NCBI RefSeq assembly: GCF_032911225.1
Contig: NZ_CP136600.1
Location: 4,464,001-4,528,000, forward strand
Length of the DNA: 64,000 nt
Reading direction: 5' to 3'
Source: Thalassotalea fonticola
Lineage (GTDB): Bacteria > Pseudomonadota > Gammaproteobacteria > Enterobacterales > Alteromonadaceae
Shown here: piece by piece, positions 18,920 through 27,276 of the stretch
Layout: every line of letters begins with the position of its first letter
How positions within the stretch are numbered: position 1 is the first letter of the stretch
The notes under the pieces: generated by a model
Told to the model about the DNA's origin: nothing
Database searches by the model: none
What the model saw: only the letters and a program-made list of their open reading frames with translations
Translations under genes and position numbers: made by a program

Positions 18920-19393
18920 ATGATCGAAGAAACTGCCACTGTGGTTGCGATAGAAGGCAACCAAGTTATTGTTAAAAGCGTGATAAAATCTACCTGCCAT
19001 AGCTGCAATCAACAAGATGATTGTGGCAGTGGCCAAATTGCCAAAGCTATTCCCCATAAAGCACTGACTACTCGCTTTGAAAATACTACTGCTCAGTTAA
19101 AATTAGGCGACGAAGTTGTCATTGGTTTATCTGAAAAAAGTGTTATTAGTAGTGCGCTACAGGTTTACATGTTGCCATTGTTCGCGATGATTGTGTTTGC
19201 TGCAATAGGGCAGTTTATTTTAGTTGAGCAACAACAAATGCATGAATTACTTGCTTTAGTTTTTGCTGTTTTAGGTGGTTACTTAGGGCACTTAACCGCT
19301 AAAGTCTTACAAGCGAAGCAACAAGTCCAATCTAACTTACAACCTAAATTGCTGCGTAAATGCAGTGATGTTATCACTTCCAAACCAGTCTAA
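18920..19393 (+). CDS. rseC: SoxR-reducing system / sigma-E operon protein RseC
   Basis: RseC is an inner-membrane protein of the rpoE operon, linked elsewhere to the reduction of SoxR and to the Rsx system. The 157-residue protein shows the N-terminal Cys cluster (STCHSCNQQDDCGSG, three Cys) and two adjacent membrane segments (about 75-95 and 101-122). It is the last gene of the operon, 24 bp after rseB. Confidence 0.93.
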   Translation: MIEETATVVAIEGNQVIVKSVIKSTCHSCNQQDDCGSGQIAKAIPHKALTTRFENTTAQLKLGDEVVIGLSEKSVISSALQVYMLPLFAMIVFAAIGQFILVEQQQMHELLALVFAVLGGYLGHLTAKVLQAKQQVQSNLQPKLLRKCSDVITSKPV

Positions 19394-19543
19394 AGTTTAA
19401 TAATTTAAATGTTTGAAACATTATTTAACGGTTTTAACGATGAATTATGTTTAAAAAGGCAACTAAAGATAGCGACACTCGCGGAAATTAGCTAAAATCA
19501 CGGCATTATTATTTAAATTTAATTATCAGTATTTAAGCTCTTT

Positions 19544-21334
19544 ATGAAGCACATTCGAAATTTTTCAATTATTGCCCACATCGATCATGGTAAATCAACC
19601 TTATCGGACCGTTTAATCCAACATTGTGGTGGCTTGCAAGCCCGCGAAATGGAAGCTCAAGTTCTTGACTCTATGGATATTGAACGTGAACGTGGTATCA
19701 CGATTAAAGCACAAAGCGTAACGTTAGATTATAAAGCCAGAGATGGTGAAACATATCAATTAAACTTTATCGATACTCCAGGGCACGTAGATTTCTCTTA
19801 TGAAGTATCACGCTCTTTAGCTGCCTGTGAAGGGGCATTGCTTGTTGTAGATGCTGGCCAAGGTGTAGAAGCGCAGACACTAGCAAATTGTTATACCGCT
19901 ATCGAAATGGATTTAGAGGTTGTGCCAATTTTAAATAAAATTGACTTACCGCAAGCTGATCCTGACAGAGTAGCCGAAGAAATTGAAGATATTATTGGTA
20001 TTGATGCGACTGACGCTGTGCAATGTTCTGCCAAAACCGGCATTGGTATTGAAGAAGTACTTGAAAGCATTGTAGCCAATGTACCACCACCAATTGGTAA
20101 TAAAGATGATAAATTACAAGCGCTAATTATTGACTCATGGTTTGATAATTACCAAGGTGTTGTGTCACTGGTACGGGTGATGCACGGTGAAATTAAAAAA
20201 GGCGATAAAATGACTGTTATGTCTACCGGGCAAAGTCATATTATCGATAAAGTAGGTATATTTACGCCTAAGCAAACTGATACTGGCGTTTTAAAAACAG
20301 GTGAAGTTGGTTTTATCATTGCTGGCATTAAAGAAATTCACGGCGCACCAGTTGGTGATACTTTAACGCTAACAAAAGATGCTGCTAGCGAACAACTACC
20401 TGGATTTGAAAAGGTAAAACCACAGGTTTATGCCGGAATATTCCCAATCAGTTCAGATGATTTTGAAAACTTCCGTGATGCGTTAAATAAGTTAAGCTTA
20501 AATGATGCGTCACTATTTTTTGAACCAGAAAGCTCAGGTGCATTAGGTTTTGGTTTCCGTGTTGGTTTCTTAGGCATGCTGCATATGGAAATTATCCAGG
20601 AGCGATTAGCTCGTGAATATGATCTTGATCTTATTGCTACTGCACCAACAGTTAACTATGAAGTTTTATGTACTAATGGCAAAGTTGTTAGTATTGATAA
20701 TCCTGGCGAATTGCCAGCGGTAAACGAAATAGAAGAAATTAGAGAGCCAATAGTTGAAGCCAATATATTGGTGCCACAAGAGCATTTAGGTAATGTAATT
20801 ACACTGTGTATTGAAAAACGTGGCGTACAAAAATCGTTAACCTATCATGGTAAGCAAGTCGCGGTTAAATACGAACTACCTATGGCTGAAGTGGTAATGG
20901 ATTTCTTTGATAAATTAAAGTCTACCAGTCGTGGTTATGCCTCACTTGATTATAGCTTTGTCCGTTTTGAAGCATCAGATATGGTTCGCTGCGATGTGCT
21001 GATTAATGGCGACAGAGTTGATGCATTAGCAATGATAACTCACCGTACCAATTCAGTATCACGTGGCCGCCAATTAGTTGAAAAATTAAAAGAGCTTATT
21101 CACCGTCAAATGTTTGATGTGGCTATTCAAGCTGCCATCGGTAATAACGTGATCGCCCGTACAACAGTTAAGCAGTTACGTAAAAACGTAATTGCAAAAT
21201 GTTATGGTGGCGATATTTCACGTAAGAAAAAATTATTACAGAAGCAAAAAGAAGGTAAAAAACGGATGAAACAAGTTGGTAATGTTGAAGTACCACAAGA
21301 AGCGTTTTTAGCTGTTTTAAAACTAGGGAAGTAA
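19544..21334 (+). CDS. lepA: Elongation factor 4 (LepA)
   Basis: LepA is a ribosome-bound GTPase that aids translation under stress and initiation. The 596-residue protein has the G1 motif AHIDHGKST (about 11-19), the switch I/II segments with DTPGHVDF, the NKID motif, domains II to V as in EF-G, and the LepA-specific C-terminal domain ending in a Lys-rich stretch ([15 protein letters not shown]). The order lepA-lepB-rnc-era-recO-pdxJ-acpS after rseC is the E. coli order. Confidence 0.97.
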   Translation: MKHIRNFSIIAHIDHGKSTLSDRLIQHCGGLQAREMEAQVLDSMDIERERGITIKAQSVTLDYKARDGETYQLNFIDTPGHVDFSYEVSRSLAACEGALLVVDAGQGVEAQTLANCYTAIEMDLEVVPILNKIDLPQADPDRVAEEIEDIIGIDATDAVQCSAKTGIGIEEVLESIVANVPPPIGNKDDKLQALIIDSWFDNYQGVVSLVRVMHGEIKKGDKMTVMSTGQSHIIDKVGIFTPKQTDTGVLKTGEVGFIIAGIKEIHGAPVGDTLTLTKDAASEQLPGFEKVKPQVYAGIFPISSDDFENFRDALNKLSLNDASLFFEPESSGALGFGFRVGFLGMLHMEIIQERLAREYDLDLIATAPTVNYEVLCTNGKVVSIDNPGELPAVNEIEEIREPIVEANILVPQEHLGNVITLCIEKRGVQKSLTYHGKQVAVKYELPMAEVVMDFFDKLKSTSRGYASLDYSFVRFEASDMVRCDVLINGDRVDALAMITHRTNSVSRGRQLVEKLKELIHRQMFDVAIQAAIGNNVIARTTVKQLRKNVIAKCYGGDISRKKKLLQKQKEGKKRMKQVGNVEVPQEAFLAVLKLGK

Positions 21335-21343
21335 ATATAAATT

Positions 21344-22264
21344 ATGGCGATGTATTTTTCATTATTTTTAGTCATTATCACAATTGTAACTGGCGTAGTG
21401 TATTTTTTAGATAAATTCATTTATGCGCCTAAACGACAGTTGAATTTGCTGGCAACTCAAGAACAATGTGCGCAGCCTCTAGATGACGTTGCTATCGAGA
21501 AAATTACCACGCCAAATGCTTGGATTGACACATCGGTACAAGTATTTCCTGTTATTGCTTTTGTCTTAATTTTACGTTCATTTATTTACGAACCATTTCA
21601 AATACCATCAGGTTCGATGATGCCAACGTTGCTCGATGGCGATTTTATTTTAGTTAACAAGTTTAATTATGGTCTGCGTGAACCTGTTGCTCGCAATAAA
21701 TTTATTGATATAGGTGCACCTGAACGTGGTGATGTAGTTGTGTTTAAATACCCACTACAACCTGAAATTGATTACATCAAACGTGTTGTTGGTTTACCTG
21801 GCGATAGAATTATTTACCGCAATAAATCTCTTTTTATTCAGCAAAAATGTACAGATACCACAGTTGCATGTCCTAAAATGGAACAAGTGTTAACTACGTT
21901 TAAACAAACCGGTGAATATCAACAACAGGGCATGCCATTAACTCGATATGAATCGGCAATGCCAAACAAAACTCATGAAATTCTGGTGAACAATAATACC
22001 TATCCGCAAAATCATCGCTATTTCAATCAGCCAGGCCTGAAAAAAGGTGAATGGTTAGTACCTGAAGGGGGCTATTTAGTGATGGGTGATAATCGTGATA
22101 ACAGTACCGATGGCCGTTTTTGGGGATTTGTTCCTGAAGAAAACCTTGTCGGTGAAGCTGTCGCAATTTGGATGAGTTTTGACTTTGAACGTAAACAAGA
22201 AGACTTTATCCCAACTTGGGTTCCTTCAGGCGTTCGTTTATCACGTATAGGTGGAATTAATTAA
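21344..22264 (+). CDS. lepB: Signal peptidase I
   Basis: LepB removes signal peptides from exported proteins at the outer face of the inner membrane. The 306-residue protein has an N-terminal membrane segment (about 4-22), a second one (about 64-82) and the catalytic dyad Ser91 (in IPSGSMMPTL) and Lys146 (in DYIKRVVGLPGD). The box E motif GDNRDNSTDGRFWG is near the C-terminus. It begins 9 bp after lepA; the stop codon abuts the rnc start. Confidence 0.97.
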   Translation: MAMYFSLFLVIITIVTGVVYFLDKFIYAPKRQLNLLATQEQCAQPLDDVAIEKITTPNAWIDTSVQVFPVIAFVLILRSFIYEPFQIPSGSMMPTLLDGDFILVNKFNYGLREPVARNKFIDIGAPERGDVVVFKYPLQPEIDYIKRVVGLPGDRIIYRNKSLFIQQKCTDTTVACPKMEQVLTTFKQTGEYQQQGMPLTRYESAMPNKTHEILVNNNTYPQNHRYFNQPGLKKGEWLVPEGGYLVMGDNRDNSTDGRFWGFVPEENLVGEAVAIWMSFDFERKQEDFIPTWVPSGVRLSRIGGIN

Positions 22265-22948
22265 TTGGCTAAACCATTGCACTTAAATCGCTTGCAAGGC
22301 AGGCTTGGCTATCAATTTAATAATGATCAGTTACTTGTTCAAGCATTAACTCATCGTAGTGCCAAAGGTGAAAATAACGAACGTTTGGAATTTCTCGGTG
22401 ACTCTATTCTTGGTTATGTAATAGCTCGAGTTTTATTCGAAAAATTTCCAGCAGCAAGCGAAGGTGAACTTACTCGTATGCGGTCCACTTTGGTTAGGGG
22501 AGTCACTCTTGCTGAAATTGGCAGAGCCTTTGATTTAGGTGATTATTTAATACTCGGGCCGGGAGAATTGAAAAGTGGTGGGTTTCGCCGTGATTCAATT
22601 TTAGAAGATGCTATTGAAGCAATTCTTGGGGCAGTATTTTTAGATTCAGACTTACCAACCTGTAGAGCATTAGTATTAACTTGGTTTACTGAGCGCTTAG
22701 AAAAAATAAATCCTGGGCAAAGCCAAAAAGATCCAAAAACTCGCTTACAAGAATACCTGCAAGGGCGTAAGTTACCACTTCCGCTTTATGAAGTAATAGC
22801 AACAACTGGCCAATCACATAATCAGCAATTTACCATTAGCTGTGTGATAGAAACAGTAGCTGAGGCTATTATTAGTAAAGGTACGTCGCGCAGAAAAGCT
22901 GAACAAGCGGCCGCACAACAGGCGTTGGAGCTACTCAATGTTAAATAA
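22265..22948 (+). CDS. rnc: Ribonuclease III
   Basis: RNase III cuts double-stranded RNA, notably the rRNA precursor. The 227-residue protein has the signature [11 protein letters not shown] in its nuclease domain and a double-stranded-RNA-binding domain from about residue 155 ([12 protein letters not shown]). It uses a TTG start at 22265 immediately after the lepB stop; an AGGTGGA ribosome-binding site about 10 bp upstream supports this. The 3' end overlaps era by 11 bp, so rnc and era are translationally coupled. Confidence 0.96.
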   Translation: MAKPLHLNRLQGRLGYQFNNDQLLVQALTHRSAKGENNERLEFLGDSILGYVIARVLFEKFPAASEGELTRMRSTLVRGVTLAEIGRAFDLGDYLILGPGELKSGGFRRDSILEDAIEAILGAVFLDSDLPTCRALVLTWFTERLEKINPGQSQKDPKTRLQEYLQGRKLPLPLYEVIATTGQSHNQQFTISCVIETVAEAIISKGTSRRKAEQAAAQQALELLNVK

Positions 22949-23876
22949 AGATGATTTTTTAAATGATAGCCAAAGTGATAATCATTGCGGCTTGGTTGCG
23001 TTAGTAGGCCGTCCCAATGTTGGAAAATCTACATTACTAAATGCCTTGTTAGGCCAAAAAATAAGTATTACTTCACGTAAACCGCAAACCACGCGTCATC
23101 GTATTTTAGGTATTTTAACCGAAGGGACTCGTCAAGCTGTTTTAGTTGATACTCCAGGGCTTCATACGGAAGAAAAACGTGCGATTAACCGTTTAATGAA
23201 TCGTGCAGCAAGCAGCTCTATTGCCGAAGTTGAGCTCATTATCTTTTTGGTTGAAGGTACAAAATGGACAGAAGATGATGACTTGGTGTTAAGTAAAATA
23301 AAACAATCTGGTCGCCCAACAATTTTGGCGGTCAACAAAATTGATAACGTGCAAGACAAAGAAGAGCTTTTACCGCACCTACAAAAAATAGCTGCTATGC
23401 ATGACTTTCAAGATATTGTACCTATTAGCGCAGTTAAAGGTGACAAGGTAGATAAAATTCGTGAGCTATGTTTATCTTCATTACCTGGAGGAGACTTTTG
23501 GTTTCCTGAAGATCACATTACTGATCGCTCTTCGCGTTTTATGGCATCAGAAATTGTACGTGAAAAACTTATTCGTTTTACCGGCGATGAATTACCATAC
23601 TCCACAACTGTTGAAATAGAGCAGTTCAAATCGGATCAAAAAGGTATTTTACATATCAATGCCTTGATCCTTGTTGAGCGAAATTCACAAAAGCGCATGG
23701 TGATAGGTAATAAAGGCGAAAAACTAAAAGTTATTGGCCGTGAAGCACGTAAAGATATGGAAGCGTTATTTGAACGACAAGTGTTTTTAGAGACCTGGGT
23801 TAAAGTTAAATCAGGCTGGGCAGATGACGAACGAGCATTGCGTAGTTTAGGTTATGGTGATGACTATTCTGGCTAG
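22938..23876 (+). CDS. era: GTPase Era
   Basis: Era is an essential GTPase that binds the 3' end of 16S rRNA and promotes 30S assembly. The 312-residue protein has G1 [10 protein letters not shown]3 DTPGLH, G4 NKID and a C-terminal KH domain with [13 protein letters not shown]. The length is slightly above E. coli Era (301) because of a longer N-terminus before GLVALVG. It overlaps rnc. Confidence 0.97.
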   Translation: MLNKDDFLNDSQSDNHCGLVALVGRPNVGKSTLLNALLGQKISITSRKPQTTRHRILGILTEGTRQAVLVDTPGLHTEEKRAINRLMNRAASSSIAEVELIIFLVEGTKWTEDDDLVLSKIKQSGRPTILAVNKIDNVQDKEELLPHLQKIAAMHDFQDIVPISAVKGDKVDKIRELCLSSLPGGDFWFPEDHITDRSSRFMASEIVREKLIRFTGDELPYSTTVEIEQFKSDQKGILHINALILVERNSQKRMVIGNKGEKLKVIGREARKDMEALFERQVFLETWVKVKSGWADDERALRSLGYGDDYSG

Positions 23877-23887
23877 CAGTTAACTAA

Positions 23888-24613
23888 ATGGCAGCCAACA
23901 AGGACATTAACTTACAGCAAGCATACCTTCTGCATTCAAGGCCATATCGTGATAGCAGCATGTTAGTAAATTTACTTACTGAACAAAACGGTCATGTGAG
24001 TGCTGTTGTTTATGTTGGAAAAGGCAAGAAATCAAATAAAAAAGGGCTATTGCAGCCCTTTGCTAATTTACAGATAGAGATAAAGGGTAAGAATGATTTA
24101 AAAAATTTATCTCGAATTGAGCATGCAGAAAAAAGCATGCAACTGAGTGGCAATTATTTATTTAGCGGTTTTTACCTCAACGAACTTATGGTTCGCCTTC
24201 TTCCTGAAAATATTCCATTAGAGAATCTGTTTAGTCTTTACCAAAATAGCCTTGCTCAGTTATTGGCGCAAAATGACTTAGAGCCACTATTACGTCGCTT
24301 TGAAATGAGTCTATTGGCTGAGTTAGGTTTGTCTTTAGATTTTTCTGAACTTACCGCAAAGCCACTCGATGTTAATGAACCTTTCTGTGAAGACGTTTAT
24401 TTTATTCAGGAGCAGGGGTTTGTTAGCGCAGATTATCAATGTAATTTGCCCAGTTATAAGCGCTCGCATTTAATTACTATCGGTGATGGAAAATTAGAGC
24501 AAGCCGACGTATTATTAACCTGTAAACGCTTGATGCGACAAGTATTAAAGAGTTATTTAGGGAATAAACCATTAAATAGCCGAAAACTTTTTATCAATAA
24601 ATTAGCTAGATAA
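23888..24613 (+). CDS. recO: DNA repair protein RecO
   Basis: RecO works with RecR to load RecA on SSB-coated single strands. The 241-residue protein has the N-terminal OB fold ([25 protein letters not shown] start, about 10-80) and an alpha-helical C-terminal part. The zinc-finger Cys of some RecO proteins are not evident, as in other gammaproteobacteria. It begins 11 bp after era in the conserved era-recO-pdxJ order. Confidence 0.93.
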   Translation: MAANKDINLQQAYLLHSRPYRDSSMLVNLLTEQNGHVSAVVYVGKGKKSNKKGLLQPFANLQIEIKGKNDLKNLSRIEHAEKSMQLSGNYLFSGFYLNELMVRLLPENIPLENLFSLYQNSLAQLLAQNDLEPLLRRFEMSLLAELGLSLDFSELTAKPLDVNEPFCEDVYFIQEQGFVSADYQCNLPSYKRSHLITIGDGKLEQADVLLTCKRLMRQVLKSYLGNKPLNSRKLFINKLAR

Positions 24614-24630
24614 CCAAGAAAGGAATTTTT

Positions 24631-25374
24631 ATGAGTGATATTTTATTAGGTGTAAATGTTGACCATATTGCAACACTACGCCAGGCACGTGGCACAACGT
24701 ATCCTGATCCTGCGCATGCAGCATCGGTTGCCGAACATGCTGGTGCTGACGGTATCACCATCCATTTACGCGAAGATCGCCGTCATATCAATGATCGTGA
24801 TGTTGAAGTGATGGCTAACACCATTCAATCACGGATGAATTTAGAAATGGCGGTTACCAATGAAATGTTGGATATTGCCTGTCGCATAAAACCGGTATTT
24901 TGTTGCTTGGTTCCTGAAAAGCGGGAAGAGTTAACCACCGAAGGTGGCTTAGATGTTGCGGGGCAAATGGATAAAATATCTGACGCTGTAGGACGTTTAG
25001 CTGAAGCGGGTATTTTAGTCAGTTTATTCATTGATGCCGACCCGATACAAATCGAAGCCGCAAAAGCTTCTGGGGCGCCTTTCATTGAAATTCATACAGG
25101 CCATTATGCAGATGCAACTACAGAAGATGAACAATTAAAAGAATTGCTTCGTTTAACTGACGGAATAAAATATGCGGATAGTCTGGGCTTGAAAGTCAAT
25201 GCTGGCCATGGTTTGAATTACTTCAATGTAAAACCTATTGCTGCCATTGAAGAAATTATTGAGTTGAATATCGGACATGCAATTATAGCTCGTGCGGCCA
25301 TTGACGGTTTAGACAAGGCTGTACGTGATATGAAGCGATTAATGGTCGAAGCTAGACAATCCGCTCGAAGCTAG
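24631..25374 (+). CDS. pdxJ: Pyridoxine 5'-phosphate synthase
   Basis: PdxJ condenses 1-deoxyxylulose 5-phosphate with the amino ketone from PdxA to make pyridoxine phosphate (vitamin B6). The 247-residue TIM barrel shows the start [17 protein letters not shown], the HLREDRRHI loop and the C-terminal NAGHGLNY and IGHAIIARA segments that bind phosphate. An AAGGA site precedes the start. Confidence 0.97.
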   Translation: MSDILLGVNVDHIATLRQARGTTYPDPAHAASVAEHAGADGITIHLREDRRHINDRDVEVMANTIQSRMNLEMAVTNEMLDIACRIKPVFCCLVPEKREELTTEGGLDVAGQMDKISDAVGRLAEAGILVSLFIDADPIQIEAAKASGAPFIEIHTGHYADATTEDEQLKELLRLTDGIKYADSLGLKVNAGHGLNYFNVKPIAAIEEIIELNIGHAIIARAAIDGLDKAVRDMKRLMVEARQSARS

Positions 25375-25422
25375 CAACGAGAGACGAGAGACGAGAAACG
25401 AAGAGCAGGCCTTGTAATCAAC

Positions 25423-25472
25423 CGACACACTAGTGTCGTCCTGAACTTGTTTCAGGATCTAATTCAGGATCT
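25423..25472. repeat. Intergenic palindromic repeats between pdxJ and acpS
   Basis: Two adjacent hairpins are seen: CGACAC/GTGTCG (25423-25428, 25433-25438) and CCTGAA/TTCAGG (25440-25445, 25451-25456), followed by a second TTCAGGATCT copy. Just before it, 25377-25408 has degenerate GAGACGAGA repeats. Similar short palindromes are common between genes in this bacterial group (general knowledge, not tested). Confidence 0.5.
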
Positions 25473-25493
25473 GTTATTAACATAAGGTAGTTC

Positions 25494-25874
25494 ATGTCGG
25501 TAGTTGGAATTGGTAATGACATTGTACAAATCAGCCGTATTGCAAATATGGCTGACAAAGCACGAGCACGCTTAGCGATAAGAGTGCTAACACCAAGAGA
25601 GCATGCTCATTACCTTACTTTAAAACAACCTGAGCGATTTCTGGCAAAACGATGGGCAGGCAAAGAGGCTGCTGCGAAGGCGTTAGGACGAGGTATAGCC
25701 GATGGTATATCTTTTCAACATTTCGATATTATAAGTTTACCTTCTGGTCAGCCAATACTTGAGATCTCTGGCCGAGCACTAGAAATTGCTAAAACCCTTA
25801 ACGCCAATTCATGGCATATTAGCTTATCTGATGAACAAAAATATGCGTTAGCGTTTGTTGTTTTATCTAAGTAG
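25494..25874 (+). CDS. acpS: Holo-[acyl-carrier-protein] synthase
   Basis: AcpS transfers 4'-phosphopantetheine from CoA to acyl carrier protein. The 126-residue protein has the conserved GIGNDIVQISRI at the start, with the Mg-binding Asp, and RFLAKRWAGKEAAAKALG with the catalytic Glu/Lys. It follows pdxJ, but a repeat-rich 119-bp gap separates them. Confidence 0.96.
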   Translation: MSVVGIGNDIVQISRIANMADKARARLAIRVLTPREHAHYLTLKQPERFLAKRWAGKEAAAKALGRGIADGISFQHFDIISLPSGQPILEISGRALEIAKTLNANSWHISLSDEQKYALAFVVLSK

Positions 25875-25914
25875 CTCATTCATATGCACTTTCTAATGAG
25901 AAAAGATTAGCAAA

Positions 25915-27147
25915 ATGAAAAAAATTCTAGTGATTGGTTATGTTTGGCCCGAGCCAAATTCGTCTGCTGCTGGCACTCATATGATGTCAATTATGCGTTT
26001 ATATAAACAGCAAGGTTGGCAAGTTGAATTTGCTACCCCGGCACAAAAAAGTGACCATATGATTGACTTGGCTAATGAGAACATTTCTAGTCAGTCGATA
26101 ACCCTAAACTGCGACTCTTTTGATACTTACATTAGTGCCTACGAACCCGATATTGTGATGTTCGACCGCTTCATGATGGAAGAACAATTTGGTTGGCGGG
26201 TTGAACAAAGTTGCCCCTCAGCGTTGAAAATATTAGATACCGAAGACTTACAATGTTTACGGCAAGCCCGTCATCAAGCACTTAAAGCGAATCAAGAATT
26301 AGACCATTCATTGTTATATAGTGAATTGGCCAAACGTGAAATAGCGGCAATTTTACGTTGTGATATTTCATTAATTATTTCCAGTTTTGAAATGGATTTA
26401 TTAATCAATACCTTTAATATTGATGCTGAGCTATTACACCATTTACCATTTATGGTTGAGCTTAATAAGCTGCCAAAAGACACATTAGGCTACGCTGAAC
26501 GTAAAAATTTTATGACCATTGGTAATTTTCGTCATGCGCCAAATTGGGACGCAGTACTTTATTTACAAACCATTTGGCCGTTGATCAGAAAACAGTTACC
26601 GCAAGCTGAATTACACATTTATGGCTCTTATCCGCCACCGAAGGCTACTGCGCTGAGTAATCCTAAAACTGGATTTATTGTCAAAGGCTGGTGCGAGAGT
26701 GCACTTTCAGTTATGGAACAGTCACGTGTATGTTTAGCCCCGATTCGATTTGGTGCTGGCATCAAAGGTAAGCTTTTAGACGCTATGATAATGAAAACAC
26801 CGAGCATTACCACATCGGTTGGTAGTGAAGGAATGCATAAAGGAGGATTATGGCCTGGTGTTATTAACGATGATATAAATGATTTTGCCAATGCTGCAGT
26901 TGCATTATATAAGGATGAAGAAGCTTGGCAAAATGCTCAAAATGTAGCGCACAGTTTACTCATCTCAAATTATGATAGCGAGTCATTGGGTGAAGCATTG
27001 ATTGATAAAATAATCGATGTCGAGCAAACCTTAGCGGCTCATCGTCTGAAAAATTTTACTGGTGCAATGCTAAAACACCATTCAATGGCGAGTACCAAAT
27101 ACATGTCACAATGGATTGCCGCTAAAAATTTAAATCAACAACAGTGA
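25915..27147 (+). CDS. Glycosyltransferase, GT4-like (GT-B fold)
   Basis: This 410-residue protein looks like a GT-B glycosyltransferase. The C-terminal half has the pattern of family GT4: MTIGNFRHAPNWDAV, a LHIYGSYPP strand, VKGWCESALSVMEQSRVCLAPIRFGAGIKGKLLDAMIMKTPSITTSVGSEG-type region with the Gly-rich loop and EGM. No membrane segment is seen. Donor and acceptor cannot be told. The gene is alone, 40 bp after acpS, with no polysaccharide cluster near it, and repeats lie on both flanks. It may be an inserted accessory gene or a lineage-specific fixture. Confidence 0.78.
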   Translation: MKKILVIGYVWPEPNSSAAGTHMMSIMRLYKQQGWQVEFATPAQKSDHMIDLANENISSQSITLNCDSFDTYISAYEPDIVMFDRFMMEEQFGWRVEQSCPSALKILDTEDLQCLRQARHQALKANQELDHSLLYSELAKREIAAILRCDISLIISSFEMDLLINTFNIDAELLHHLPFMVELNKLPKDTLGYAERKNFMTIGNFRHAPNWDAVLYLQTIWPLIRKQLPQAELHIYGSYPPPKATALSNPKTGFIVKGWCESALSVMEQSRVCLAPIRFGAGIKGKLLDAMIMKTPSITTSVGSEGMHKGGLWPGVINDDINDFANAAVALYKDEEAWQNAQNVAHSLLISNYDSESLGEALIDKIIDVEQTLAAHRLKNFTGAMLKHHSMASTKYMSQWIAAKNLNQQQ

Positions 27148-27194
27148 TACCACTGTAGTTTCGAATACGCTGTCGCTTCGATTATGCTGAGCTT

Positions 27195-27247
27195 CGAATA
27201 CATTGCACTTCGATAGTTACTTCGTGATTCGAAATGCAATGTATTCG
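27195..27247. repeat. Perfect inverted repeat between convergent genes
   Basis: CGAATACATTGCA (27195-27207) is exactly inverted at 27235-27247, with a 27-base loop. The surrounding 100 bp contain several further TTCGA words. It lies between the glycosyltransferase and barA stops, so it may act as a structured 3' end for both, but it lacks T runs. Confidence 0.6.
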
Positions 27248-27276
27248 TAACTCGTTACTGAATAACTCAACAGCCG

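Noticed and set aside
25915..27147. Undescribed defence system around the lone glycosyltransferase
   Set aside because: No nuclease, methyltransferase, toxin or phage gene is adjacent; the neighbours are acpS and barA.
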